The position numbers were made by a program, and so were the translations under genes. This document shows positions 24,066-32,800 of a DNA stretch of 64,000 bases, in pieces; position 1 is the first letter of the stretch; each line of letters starts with the position of its first letter. The stretch is from the NCBI RefSeq assembly GCF_001899075.1, contig NZ_MKVA01000005.1:434001-498000 (forward strand), in the 5' to 3' direction. The stretch comes from Devosia sp. 67-54. GTDB taxonomy: Bacteria; Pseudomonadota; Alphaproteobacteria; Rhizobiales; Devosiaceae. The notes under the pieces are model-generated. The model was given only the letters and a program-made list of their open reading frames with translations. It made no database searches and had not been told where the DNA came from.

Positions 24066-25565
24066 ATGTCGCAGCGTCAAATGGTCTTGGGGATATCGGG
24101 ACTGGTGCTGGTCGCCGTGCTGGCGATCGGCGGCGGCTGGCTGGTGGCGGAGCGGCCGGGCACGGCCAAGGCAGCGCCGCCGGTGCTGATGAGCGAGCCG
24201 GCGCCGCAGCCGGTGGCGCCCACCACCGCGACCCGGACGGTGCCGAAATCCAGCGAGGAGAAGCAGCTCAGCTTCGCGCCGCTGGTCAAGCAGGTGACGC
24301 CGGCGGTGGTCAATGTCTATGCGACCAAGACCGAGCAGGGGTTCCGCTCGCCGTTCGCCAACGATCCGTTCTTTTCGCAGCTGTTCGGCGGCGATCTGTT
24401 CCAGAGCCGGCCGCAGACCAGCCAGTCGCTGGGCTCGGGGGTGATCGTCGACGGCAAGGGGGTGATCGTCACCAATTCGCATGTCGTGCACGGGGCCGAC
24501 GAAATCCACATCGCGCTCAGCGGCGGGCGCGAATACCCGGTGAAGCTGCTGCTCGACGATCCGAAATCGGACCTCGCGGTGCTGCAGATCCAGGACGCCA
24601 AGGGCCGGACCTTCCCGGCGCTGAGCTTTGCCAATTCCGACGATGTGGAGGTGGGCGACCTCGTGCTCGCCATCGGCAATCCGTTCGGGGTAGGGCAGAC
24701 GGTGACCAGCGGCATCGTGTCGGCACTGGCGCGGACCGGGGTCGAAACCGGCAATTTCGACTATTTCATCCAGACCGACGCGGCCATCAATCCGGGCAAT
24801 TCGGGCGGGGCGCTGGTCAATCTGCAAGGCCAGCTCGTCGGCATCAACACCGCGATCTTCACCCGCTCGGGCGGTTCGGTGGGGATCGGCTTCGCCATTC
24901 CGGCCAACATGGCCAAGACGGTGGCGACGGCGGGCGAGACCACCGGCACCATCACCCGGCCGTGGTTCGGGGCGCGGCTGCAGGAGGTGTCGACCGACAT
25001 CGCCGACAGCCTCAACATCGACCCGCCGCACGGGGCGCTGATCACCGAAGTCGCCGCCGGCAGCCCGGCGGACAAGGCCGGGCTCAAATCGGGCGACGCC
25101 ATCGTCAAGCTCGACGGCGTCGACATCGACGCGCCGCAGGGGTTCGATTTCCGTTTCGCCACCAAGCCGCTCGGCACCACGGTCGACATCACCTATGTCC
25201 GCGGCGGGCAGGTGGCGGACGCCAAGGTGGCGGTGAGCGCGGCGCCGGGCGCCGGTCCGGACCAGACGGCCACGGTCAGCGGCAATACAAGGTTCGCCGG
25301 AACGACCGTCAGCACGTTGACGCCGCCCCTGGCGCAGGACATGAACCTGCCGTTCGACAGCAAGGGGCTGGTGGTGACCGACGTTGCCGACGGCTCGCCG
25401 GCGGACGACATGGGCCTCAGGAAAGGCGACATCATCCTTTCCATCAACGGCCAGGGCATGCAGGATGCCGGGGCGTTCAAGGCTCTGGTGTCGAAACGGA
25501 CCAATGGATGGCAGATCGTTCTGCAGCGCAACGGACAGGTGATCCAGTCCTATATCAGCGGCTAG
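24066..25565 (+). CDS. DegP/DegQ-like periplasmic serine protease
   Basis: The 499-residue HtrA-family protease has an N-terminal signal/anchor helix (about 8-26), a trypsin-like domain with H139 (TNSHVVHG), D169 (KSDLAVL) and S246 (NPGNSGGAL), and two PDZ domains (about 285-375 and 400-495). It would degrade misfolded envelope proteins. A CGGAGATCGGCA stretch precedes ATG 24066. The rarA gene follows after 15 bases, so the two are likely co-transcribed. Confidence 0.93.
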   Translation: MSQRQMVLGISGLVLVAVLAIGGGWLVAERPGTAKAAPPVLMSEPAPQPVAPTTATRTVPKSSEEKQLSFAPLVKQVTPAVVNVYATKTEQGFRSPFANDPFFSQLFGGDLFQSRPQTSQSLGSGVIVDGKGVIVTNSHVVHGADEIHIALSGGREYPVKLLLDDPKSDLAVLQIQDAKGRTFPALSFANSDDVEVGDLVLAIGNPFGVGQTVTSGIVSALARTGVETGNFDYFIQTDAAINPGNSGGALVNLQGQLVGINTAIFTRSGGSVGIGFAIPANMAKTVATAGETTGTITRPWFGARLQEVSTDIADSLNIDPPHGALITEVAAGSPADKAGLKSGDAIVKLDGVDIDAPQGFDFRFATKPLGTTVDITYVRGGQVADAKVAVSAAPGAGPDQTATVSGNTRFAGTTVSTLTPPLAQDMNLPFDSKGLVVTDVADGSPADDMGLRKGDIILSINGQGMQDAGAFKALVSKRTNGWQIVLQRNGQVIQSYISG

Positions 25566-25580
25566 CCGCGGCGGAGCACC

Positions 25581-26897
25581 ATGGCTGATCTGTTTGCGGT
25601 CGAAAGCGCGGGGGTATCGCCGGACAGTCCGCTCGCCGACCAGTTGCGGCCGCGTTCGCTCGACGAGGTGATCGGGCAGCGGCACCTGCTCGGACCGGAC
25701 GGCACGCTGAGGCGGATGATCGCCTCGGGGCGGCTCGGCTCGCTGATCCTGTGGGGGCCGCCCGGAACCGGCAAGACCACGGTGGCGCGGCTGCTGGCCG
25801 ACCAGGTGAACTATCGCTTCAAGCAGATCTCGGCGGTGTTCTCGGGCGTCGCCGATTTGAAGAAGGTGTTCGAGGAGGCGCGGTTCGAGCGGCTCAGCGG
25901 GCACAAGACGCTGCTGTTCGTCGACGAAATCCATCGCTTCAACCGGGCGCAGCAGGACGGGTTCCTGCCGGTGATGGAAGACGGCACGGTGGTGCTGGTG
26001 GGGGCCACCACCGAAAATCCGAGCTTCGAGCTCAACGCGGCGCTGCTGTCGCGCGCGCAGGTGCTGCGGTTCGATCCGTTCGGGCCGGAAGAGCTCGAAT
26101 TGATGGCGGAACGGGCCGAGGCGGCGGTCGGGCGCAAGCTGCCGCTCGATGCGGAGGCGCGAACGGCGCTCTATTCGCTGGCCGACGGCGACGGGCGGGC
26201 GCTGCTGGGCCTGATCGAGGAAATCTTCGCGGCGACGCGGCCGGACGAGGTGCTGGACCAGGCGGGGCTGCTGCAGGTGGTGCAGCGGCGGGCGCCGATC
26301 TACGACAAGAAGCAGGACGGGCATTACAATCTGATCTCGGCGCTGCACAAGACGGTGCGCGGCAGCGACCCCGACGCGGCGCTCTATTATCTGGCGCGCA
26401 TGCTGGTGGCGGGCGAGGATCCGCTGTTTTTGGCGCGGCGGATGATCCGCATGGCGAGCGAGGATATCGGCATGGCCGACCCGCAGGCGCTGCCGCTGGC
26501 GATCGCGGCGCGCGACGCCTACGAGATGCTGGGCTCGCCCGAGGGCGAGCTGGCGCTGGCGGAGCTGTGCGTGTATCTGGCGACCGCGCCGAAATCGAAC
26601 TCGGTCGAGGTGGCGTTCAACGAGGCGATGGCGCTGGCGCGTTCGTCGGGGTCGCCGCCGCCGCCGATGACGATCCTCAATGCCCCGACCAAGCTGATGA
26701 AGGGGCAGGGGTACGGCAAAGGCTATATCTACGACCACGACACGCCCGAGGGCTTTTCGGGACAGGAATATTTCCCCGAAAAGATCGGGCGGCAGAATTT
26801 CTACCGGCCGGTCGAACGCGGCTTCGAACGCGAAATCATCAAGCGGCTCGACTATTGGGACAAGCTGCGGGTGAAAAAGCGCGAGGACGGCGAGTAG
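25581..26897 (+). CDS. rarA: Replication-associated recombination protein A (RarA/MgsA)
   Basis: The 438-residue AAA+ ATPase has Walker A GPPGTGKT (59-66), Walker B LLFVDEIHRFN (D115, E116), a sensor-1 GATTENPS and the C-terminal tetramerisation region (IRMASEDIGMADPQAL). RarA acts at stalled replication forks. The degP-like gene precedes it by 15 bases. A hairpin directly after its stop may end the transcript. Confidence 0.96.
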   Translation: MADLFAVESAGVSPDSPLADQLRPRSLDEVIGQRHLLGPDGTLRRMIASGRLGSLILWGPPGTGKTTVARLLADQVNYRFKQISAVFSGVADLKKVFEEARFERLSGHKTLLFVDEIHRFNRAQQDGFLPVMEDGTVVLVGATTENPSFELNAALLSRAQVLRFDPFGPEELELMAERAEAAVGRKLPLDAEARTALYSLADGDGRALLGLIEEIFAATRPDEVLDQAGLLQVVQRRAPIYDKKQDGHYNLISALHKTVRGSDPDAALYYLARMLVAGEDPLFLARRMIRMASEDIGMADPQALPLAIAARDAYEMLGSPEGELALAELCVYLATAPKSNSVEVAFNEAMALARSSGSPPPPMTILNAPTKLMKGQGYGKGYIYDHDTPEGFSGQEYFPEKIGRQNFYRPVERGFEREIIKRLDYWDKLRVKKREDGE

Positions 26898-26921
26898 GGG
26901 CGCCGCGAAGCCGCGGCGCCC
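26898..26921. terminator. GC-rich hairpin after rarA
   Basis: A perfect 10-bp stem (26898-26907 with 26912-26921) has a 4-base loop and starts right after the rarA TAG. It lies between rarA and the convergent SH3 gene. There is no T-run on either strand, so termination may depend on Rho. Confidence 0.5.
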
Positions 26922-26933
26922 GGGAGCAGAACC

Positions 26934-27299
26934 CTAGAGATTGTTCGGGTTGTTGCGGTCGGCGACCTCGCCGTCATCGTGCGGATTGTAGATCGACACA
27001 CCGGCGGAGGCGGCCGGCGCCGCGGGAGCGACGAGCTTCGCCCGGGTCATGCCGGCGATGTCGCCGCACGGAACCCAGCCCATGTCGGGTGCGGAAATCT
27101 TGCACCAATTGCTGGCTTCGTGGGTGACCTTCACGGTGTCGCCGGCCTTGAGCCTGGCGATCGTGTGGTAGCTGTCGCCGGGACCGGCGAGAACGCTGAC
27201 CGAGCTGTCGAGCGTGGTCGCGGCGAACGCGCCGCCGATGCTCAGGGTGACGATGGCGGCGCCCAGCGCGACGGCTGAGGTGAGATGAGAGAGATGCAT
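26934..27299 (-). CDS. Secreted SH3-domain protein
   Basis: The 121-residue protein has a signal peptide (about 1-26, ending GGAFAA) and a bacterial SH3 fold (SVLAGPGDSYHTIARLKAGDTVKVTHEASNWCKIS). The two cysteines in that fold could form a disulfide. The C-terminal tail is low-complexity (AAPAAPAASAG, then NPHDDGEVADRNNPNNL). Such domains often bind peptidoglycan. ATG 27299 is chosen because it opens the signal peptide after a GGAGTCC site. Confidence 0.8.
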   Translation of the reverse strand: MHLSHLTSAVALGAAIVTLSIGGAFAATTLDSSVSVLAGPGDSYHTIARLKAGDTVKVTHEASNWCKISAPDMGWVPCGDIAGMTRAKLVAPAAPAASAGVSIYNPHDDGEVADRNNPNNL

Positions 27300-27494
27300 A
27301 TTGGACTCCTGCGTTGCCCTCGGGAGCATCTAACTCGCCGGCCGCATGGATGTTGCCTTAAATGGACTTACAAATGGGAGAGCCTCCTGTCATGAATTTC
27401 ACGGCCGGGCGATTGGCGCGTGATGCTGGTTTCCGGGCGCAAGGTTGGTTAAGACGGCGCGACAAGCGCCTTGGGCAGCACGCGAGCATTTGAC

Positions 27495-27875
27495 ATGTAT
27501 CCCTATCTTCTCGTCGCCATCGGTGGTGCACTTGGATCGGTGGCCCGCTACGGCACCGGCGTGCTGGTGGGCAAGGTGTGGGACTCGACGTTCCCGCTGG
27601 CCACGATGCTGATCAACGTGGCGGGGTCGCTGGCGATGGGGCTGTTCATCGGCTACCTGGTGCGCACGACGCCCGGCTGGCAGGCCGATGGGCGGCTGTT
27701 CGTGGCCATCGGCGTCCTCGGCGGTTTCACCACGTTCTCGTCGTTCTCGCTCGATGCGATCTCGATGCTGGAGCGTGGCGACGTCGGGCCGGCGCTGTTC
27801 TACGTGGTCGGGTCGGTGGTGATCGGGCTTGCGGCGCTGTTCGGCGGCCTCGTGGTGATGCGGGCCGGCGCATGA
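27495..27875 (+). CDS. crcB: Fluoride ion channel CrcB (Fluc)
   Basis: The 126-residue, four-helix membrane protein exports fluoride. It has the family signatures GGALGSVARYGTG near the N-terminus, TMLINVAGSLAMG in helix 2 and GGFTTFSSFS in helix 3, the last forming the phenylalanine-lined pore. A single gene suggests a symmetric dual-topology dimer. The 195 bases upstream show no fluoride-riboswitch pattern. It overlaps rluC by ATGA. Confidence 0.95.
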   Translation: MYPYLLVAIGGALGSVARYGTGVLVGKVWDSTFPLATMLINVAGSLAMGLFIGYLVRTTPGWQADGRLFVAIGVLGGFTTFSSFSLDAISMLERGDVGPALFYVVGSVVIGLAALFGGLVVMRAGA

Positions 27876-28858
27876 GTGGAGCGCGAGTCCAGACGGTCGG
27901 ACGCGACGAAGACGGCATGCGGCTCGACCGCTGGTTCGGGGTGCATTTCCCGCAGGTGACGTTCGGGCATCTGCAGAAGCTGATCCGCACCGGGCAGGTG
28001 CGCATCGACAGCGCCCGCGCCAAGACCAATTCGCGGCTCGCGGCGGGGCAGCAGGTGCGCATTCCGCCGCTCGAGGCGGAGGTGCGGCGCATCGAACAGA
28101 AGATCAACGCCGAGGATGCGGCGTTCCTGCGCTCGCTGATCCTCTACGAGGACGACGAGCTCTATGTGTTCAACAAGCCGCCCGGGTTGGCGAGCCAGGG
28201 CGGCAGCGGCACCAAGCGGCACATGGACGGGCTGCTCAAGAGCCTGCCCAACAAGCAGGGCGAGGCGCCGCGGCTGGTGCACCGGCTGGACCGCGATACT
28301 TCGGGCGTGCTGGTGGTGGCCAAGACGCGCGCCGCCGCGTCGCATTTCGGAAAGGTGTTCCAGTCGCACGCGGCGCAGAAGATCTACTGGGCGGTGGTGT
28401 ATGGCGTGCCCAAGCCGGCGCAGGGCAGCATCTCGTGCTTTCTCGCCAAGCAGATCGTCGGCGACAACGAGCAGATGGTGGTGGTGGAGCAGAACTATCC
28501 GGGCGCGCAGCACTCCAAGACCTACTACTCGATCACCGACAGCGCGGCGCGGCGATTTTCCTGGGTCACGCTGAAGCCGGTGACCGGGCGGACGCACCAG
28601 CTGCGCGTGCACATGGCGCAGCTCGGCAACCCGATCATGGGCGATCCGCGCTACTTCAACATCGAGAATTTCCAGGGTGCGCCCGGGCTGGGCGAGGGGC
28701 TGCACCTGCATGCCCGCCGCATCCGGCTGCCGCTCAGGAGCGGCAAGCTGCTCGACGTGAGCGCGCCGCTGCCGCCGCACATGGTGCAGAGCTTCGAGGC
28801 GCTCGGCTTCGACGCCGACCGCTACGACGTGAAAGATCAGGACCCCGAACGCGAATGA
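27872..28858 (+). CDS. RluC/RluD-family 23S rRNA pseudouridine synthase
   Basis: The 328-residue enzyme has an S4 RNA-binding domain (about 15-65) and a catalytic domain with the HRLDRDTSG motif, whose D140 is the nucleophile. PVTGRTHQLRVHMAQLGNPIMGDPRY is the second signature. RluC makes pseudouridine at 955, 2504 and 2580 in E. coli 23S rRNA, but the exact target here is not provable. It is linked by ATGA overlaps to crcB before and the HAD gene after. Confidence 0.92.
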   Translation: MSGARVQTVGRDEDGMRLDRWFGVHFPQVTFGHLQKLIRTGQVRIDSARAKTNSRLAAGQQVRIPPLEAEVRRIEQKINAEDAAFLRSLILYEDDELYVFNKPPGLASQGGSGTKRHMDGLLKSLPNKQGEAPRLVHRLDRDTSGVLVVAKTRAAASHFGKVFQSHAAQKIYWAVVYGVPKPAQGSISCFLAKQIVGDNEQMVVVEQNYPGAQHSKTYYSITDSAARRFSWVTLKPVTGRTHQLRVHMAQLGNPIMGDPRYFNIENFQGAPGLGEGLHLHARRIRLPLRSGKLLDVSAPLPPHMVQSFEALGFDADRYDVKDQDPERE

Positions 28859-29523
28859 GACTGGTGATTTTCGACCTCGACGGCACGCTGATCGATTCCG
28901 AGGCGCTGATCGTCGCCTCGGTGACCGAGGCGTTCCAGGCGGTGAACGAGCCGGTGCCGGACGAGGACGCCATCCGGGCGATCTCGGGGATCACGGCGCG
29001 CGATGCGCTGGCGATGCTGGCGCCGAAGGCCGACGCGGCGCGGGTGGAGGTGCTGCTCAAGAGCTATGTGTCGCATTACCAGGCGCGCAGCACCGCGACG
29101 CGCGAGCCGCTGTTCGAGGGGGCGCTGGAGGCGCTCGACCGGCTGCAGGCGATGCCCGAGACCGTCCTCGCAGTGGCGACCGGCAAGGGCTATGCCGGGG
29201 CGGTGACGCTGCTCGAGCACCACGGCATTGTCGGGCGGTTCAATTCGATCGAGACGCCGACGCACAATCGCGGCAAGCCGGACCCCGAGATGATCGAGGT
29301 GGCGATGCGCAAGGCCGGCGCCGAGGCCGGCCAGACCGTGATGGTCGGCGACACCGTGCACGACATGCGCATGGCCAAGGCGGCGGGCGTCAAGGCGATC
29401 GGCGTCACCTGGGGCTATCACGAGATCGGCGACCTGCGCGAGGCGGGAGCCGATGTGGTGCTGCGGACGTTCTCCGAGCTGGATGCAAGGATCGACGATC
29501 TGGTGGGAGGCGGGCATGCGTGA
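28855..29523 (+). CDS. HAD-IA family hydrolase, phosphoglycolate-phosphatase-like
   Basis: The 222-residue protein has the HAD motif I FDLDGTLIDSE (nucleophile D7, acid D9), motif II ATGKGYAG, a lysine in HNRGKPDPEM and motif III MVGDTVHDMRMAKAAG. It would remove phosphate from a small metabolite, unknown here. It overlaps rluC by 4 bases and the ATP12 gene by 8 bases, so all four genes from crcB form one operon. Confidence 0.9.
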   Translation: MRLVIFDLDGTLIDSEALIVASVTEAFQAVNEPVPDEDAIRAISGITARDALAMLAPKADAARVEVLLKSYVSHYQARSTATREPLFEGALEALDRLQAMPETVLAVATGKGYAGAVTLLEHHGIVGRFNSIETPTHNRGKPDPEMIEVAMRKAGAEAGQTVMVGDTVHDMRMAKAAGVKAIGVTWGYHEIGDLREAGADVVLRTFSELDARIDDLVGGGHA

Positions 29524-30292
29524 GTTTCTCGAAGACGCCAACCAGCATCGCGATGACGGCTATGGGCGCGCGCAGGCGCATGTGAAGCCGCAACTGCCCA
29601 AGCGGTTCTACAGCGAGGCGACGGTCAAGCCGATGGAGGGCGGCTTCGCGGTGGCGCTCGACGGCAAGGTGCCGCGCACGCCGGGGATGAAGCATGTGGT
29701 GGTGCCGCTGGCCACGATCGCCGAGGCGATGGCGGCGGAGTGGGCGGCGCAGGACAAGGACATCGACCCGATGACCATGCCGATGACCCGGCTGGTCAAT
29801 TCGGCGGTCGAGGCGGGCGAGGAGACGGCGCCGGCGCTGCGCGACGAGATCGTCAAATATGTGGGCAGCGACCTGCTGCTGTATCGCGCCGACACGCCGG
29901 ACTCGCTGGTGCGGCGGCAGGAAGAGGCGTGGGACGCGGCGCTGGTAAAGCTCGCCCGGCATTTCGGCGTGGCGTTCCAGCCGACCATCGGCGTCGTGCA
30001 CCAGGCGCAGCCGGCGCCGACGCTCGCCCGCCTGCGGGCCGCGCTCGAGACGGAGGATCTGTTCACGCTGGCGGCGATGAATGCGGTGATGTCGATCACC
30101 GGCTCCGGACTGCTGGCGCTGGCGCTGCGGCACGGCCTGCTGACGCCGGAAGAAGTGTGGGTCGCGGCGCATGTCGACGAAGACCACAATGTGTCGCTGT
30201 GGGGCGAGGTCGAGGAAATCACCGAGCGTCGGGCCAAGCGGCGCGCCGAATTCGACGCGGCGGCGCGGCTGTTGGCCCTGCTAAAGGCCTGA
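29516..30292 (+). CDS. ATP12 family F1-ATPase assembly chaperone
   Basis: The 258-residue protein matches the ATP12 family: PKRFYSEATVKPMEGGFAVALDGKVPRTPG, then EWAAQDKDIDPMTMPMTRLVNSAVE and HHDLLLYRAD-like SDLLLYRADTPDSLVRRQEEAWD. ATP12 helps alpha-subunit folding in mitochondrial and alphaproteobacterial F1. The gene is the last of the crcB-rluC-HAD-ATP12 operon. No clear terminator follows in the 215 bases before the next gene. Confidence 0.9.
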   Translation: MREFLEDANQHRDDGYGRAQAHVKPQLPKRFYSEATVKPMEGGFAVALDGKVPRTPGMKHVVVPLATIAEAMAAEWAAQDKDIDPMTMPMTRLVNSAVEAGEETAPALRDEIVKYVGSDLLLYRADTPDSLVRRQEEAWDAALVKLARHFGVAFQPTIGVVHQAQPAPTLARLRAALETEDLFTLAAMNAVMSITGSGLLALALRHGLLTPEEVWVAAHVDEDHNVSLWGEVEEITERRAKRRAEFDAAARLLALLKA

Positions 30293-30507
30293 CTCCTCAA
30301 AAGCTCTTCGGGCTCTGCACAAAAACTGCAAAGCGGGCGCGCATGCTCCCGACATGCGCAATCCGATCCTGCCTTCGCCCAATCGTCCCATCCCGCTTCC
30401 TGACTGCATCCTGATGGATGCCTGGTGGGCCGATCGACGCGACGTATTGCGCGAACGGTCTGGCTCGGTCCTGCGCCTTGTCATCGGCGAGCGGGAAGAG
30501 GGCCCAC

Positions 30508-32055
30508 ATGACCGACCAGTCTCTGAACAGCGTCGCGGCTGAGGACCAGCGGCCCAGCCAATTGCCGTGGAGCCGCCGCGCGGCGACGGCGAGCCTCGCT
30601 CTCGCCGTGCTCATCGCCGCGGGCGACCTGCTGTTCTTTCGGCACGAGCCGGGTATCAGCCTGGCGGTGTTCTTTCTGGCGCTGACCGCCGCCGTGGCGG
30701 CGCTGCACCGGCAGGCGCTGCGGCGCCCGCGCGCCGTGGTGCTGCTCGGTGTCGCGGTATTGGCGGCGCTGCCTTTCGCCGAATTCGAGAATCTTCTCTG
30801 GGTGCCGTTCGCCCTCGGCGCCGTCAGCCTGCTGGCGCTGGAGCTCGGTGGCCATCTCGGGCGCTTCGAGGACTGGCTGGGTCCGGTGCTGCGTTTTGCG
30901 CTGCTGTCGCCGGTGCGCGGGCTGACCGATGGCGCCGCGGTGCTGGGGGCGGCGGGACGGCAGCGGCTCGGCGGCCGCCTGGCGCGCCTCGCGCTGGTGT
31001 GGATCGTGCCGGTGGCCTGCGCCGCGGTGTTCGCTTTCCTGTTCGTCGCCGCCAACCCGGTGCTCGAGGACGTGCTGCATGCGGTGCGGCTTGCGGCGCT
31101 GCTCGACTGGCTCGATCCGCTGCGCGTGTTCATCTGGTGCGTGGTCGCGGCGGCCGCCTGGCCGGTGCTGCTGCCGCGGCTGCTGCCGTGGCGCCTCGGC
31201 GGCGCGTGGCAGGGACCGCTGCAGCCGCAGCCGGAAAGCCTGGTCTTCGGGACGGCGGCGATACGCAATTCGCTGCTCGTGTTCAATGCGCTGTTTGCGG
31301 TGCAGACGGCGATGGACCTGCTGTTCCTGTGGGGCGGCGTGCGTCTGCCCGACGGGCTCAGCTATGCCGACTACGCGCATCGCGGGGCCTATCCGCTGAT
31401 CGCAACGGCGATCCTCGCGGGCGCATTCGTGCTCTTGGCGATGCGGCGCGGCGGGCCGGGCGAGAAGTCGCCGCTGATCCGGACGCTGGTCTATCTGTGG
31501 GTGGCGCAGAATGTCTGGCTGGTGGTCTCGTCGCTATTGCGGCTCGACCTCTATGTCGAGGCCTATGGCCTCACCGAAATGCGGATCGCGGCCGGGGTGT
31601 GGATGGGGCTGGTCGCCGTCGGCCTGGTGCTGATCGTCGGCAAGATCGCGGCCGGCCGCAGCAATCGCTGGCTGGTGATGGCCAATCTCGCGGTGCTGAT
31701 GCTGGCGCTGTGGGGCGTGGCCTTCATCGACGTGCCGGCGCTGATCGCGCGCTTCAACGTGGAGCACAGCCGCGAGGTGGCCGGCAGCGGTCCCGCCGTC
31801 GACACCTACTATCTGGCGGGGCAGGGGGCGGGAGCGATCCCGGCGTTCGACCAGTTCCTGCGCACGGCGAAATTCGCCGCGCCGGAGACGCTCGCCAGCG
31901 CCGCGAAGATGCGGACCATGCTCGCCGACCGGCTGCGGCAGCGCGACGCCGAGGCGCCGCCTGTCTGGCAGAGCTGGACATGGCGCGACACGCGGGTGCG
32001 GGCCTATCTTGCGACGCAGCCATTTGCACCCGACGCGGCGGCGGCTAAGAACTAG
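30508..32055 (+). CDS. DUF4173-like polytopic membrane protein
   Basis: The 515-residue protein has about ten predicted membrane segments (for example around 25-60, 75-110, 150-185, 200-240 and 265-430) and a soluble C-terminal tail with VDTYYLAG and LRQRDAEAPPVWQSWTWRDTR. This matches DUF4173 (DUF4153-related) proteins of unknown role. ATG 30508 is chosen because the charged MTDQSLNSVAAEDQRP start follows a GGAAGAGGG site. A response regulator gene follows after 64 bases, so it may be in one unit with the two-component system. Confidence 0.8.
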   Translation: MTDQSLNSVAAEDQRPSQLPWSRRAATASLALAVLIAAGDLLFFRHEPGISLAVFFLALTAAVAALHRQALRRPRAVVLLGVAVLAALPFAEFENLLWVPFALGAVSLLALELGGHLGRFEDWLGPVLRFALLSPVRGLTDGAAVLGAAGRQRLGGRLARLALVWIVPVACAAVFAFLFVAANPVLEDVLHAVRLAALLDWLDPLRVFIWCVVAAAAWPVLLPRLLPWRLGGAWQGPLQPQPESLVFGTAAIRNSLLVFNALFAVQTAMDLLFLWGGVRLPDGLSYADYAHRGAYPLIATAILAGAFVLLAMRRGGPGEKSPLIRTLVYLWVAQNVWLVVSSLLRLDLYVEAYGLTEMRIAAGVWMGLVAVGLVLIVGKIAAGRSNRWLVMANLAVLMLALWGVAFIDVPALIARFNVEHSREVAGSGPAVDTYYLAGQGAGAIPAFDQFLRTAKFAAPETLASAAKMRTMLADRLRQRDAEAPPVWQSWTWRDTRVRAYLATQPFAPDAAAAKN

Positions 32056-32119
32056 CTGCCGTCCTGTCGCGGTTCCGAACCGGAAGCCGCGGCACACCTT
32101 TCCGGGAACCACTCCGAGC

Positions 32120-32800
32120 ATGCCGCGCATCCTCATCGCCGACGACGAGCCGAACATCCGGGAGGTGATTTCGTTCGCGCTGGAGCGGGCGGGGTTTGCC
32201 GTGGCTACCGCCCGCAACGGCTCGGAGGCGCTGCAGCAGCTCCGGCGTGGCCAGATCGACCTGATCGTGCTCGATATCGGCATGCCGGAAATGGACGGGC
32301 TCGAAGTGTGCCGGCAGGTCCGCAAGAGCTCGGACGTGCCGATCCTGTTCCTCAGCGCGCGCGACGAGGAGATCGACCGCGTGCTCGGGCTCGAGATCGG
32401 CGGCGACGACTACGTCACCAAGCCGTTCAGCGCGCGCGAGCTGGTGGCGCGGGTCAATGTGATCCTGAAGCGGGCGCGCAACGGGGTGAAGGCGCCGGCC
32501 ACGGCAAGCCACGGCCGCGTGCGGCTCGACGCCAGCCGGCACGGCGTGTGGTTCGGCGATACGGCGATCACGCTGACGGCGCTGGAGTTCGAGATTCTCG
32601 CCGCGTTCATGGCACGGCCGGAGGTGGTGTTCAGCCGCGAGCAGATCATGGAAGCGGCGTATGGCGGCGGCACCTTCGTGTCCGACCGCACCATCGACAG
32701 CCATATCCGCAATCTGCGCGCCAAATTCGCCGAGGCCGGATGCAGCTCGATCGTCGAGACGGTGCACGGCGTCGGCTTCCGCCTGGGGGCGGCAGGCTGA
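32120..32800 (+). CDS. OmpR/PhoB-family response regulator
   Basis: The 226-residue regulator has a receiver domain with the acidic pair D8/D9, phospho-acceptor D52 (LIVLDIGMPEMDG) and K101 (DDYVTKPFS). The C-terminal winged helix (about 125-222) ends ETVHGVGFRL. Phosphorylation should allow dimeric DNA binding. Its stop overlaps the ATG of the kinase (TGATG), so they are a pair. Targets are unknown. The DUF4173 gene before and the iron transporter after are candidates. Confidence 0.95.
   Translation: MPRILIADDEPNIREVISFALERAGFAVATARNGSEALQQLRRGQIDLIVLDIGMPEMDGLEVCRQVRKSSDVPILFLSARDEEIDRVLGLEIGGDDYVTKPFSARELVARVNVILKRARNGVKAPATASHGRVRLDASRHGVWFGDTAITLTALEFEILAAFMARPEVVFSREQIMEAAYGGGTFVSDRTIDSHIRNLRAKFAEAGCSSIVETVHGVGFRLGAAG

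Noticed and set aside
23982-26738. 918-codon minus-strand frame over the DegP-like and rarA genes
   Set aside because: Arg/His-rich composition and full overlap with two recognised genes. A GC-bias artefact.
27300-27494. Fluoride riboswitch upstream of crcB
   Set aside because: I could not find the conserved riboswitch core or its pseudoknot partners in this region.
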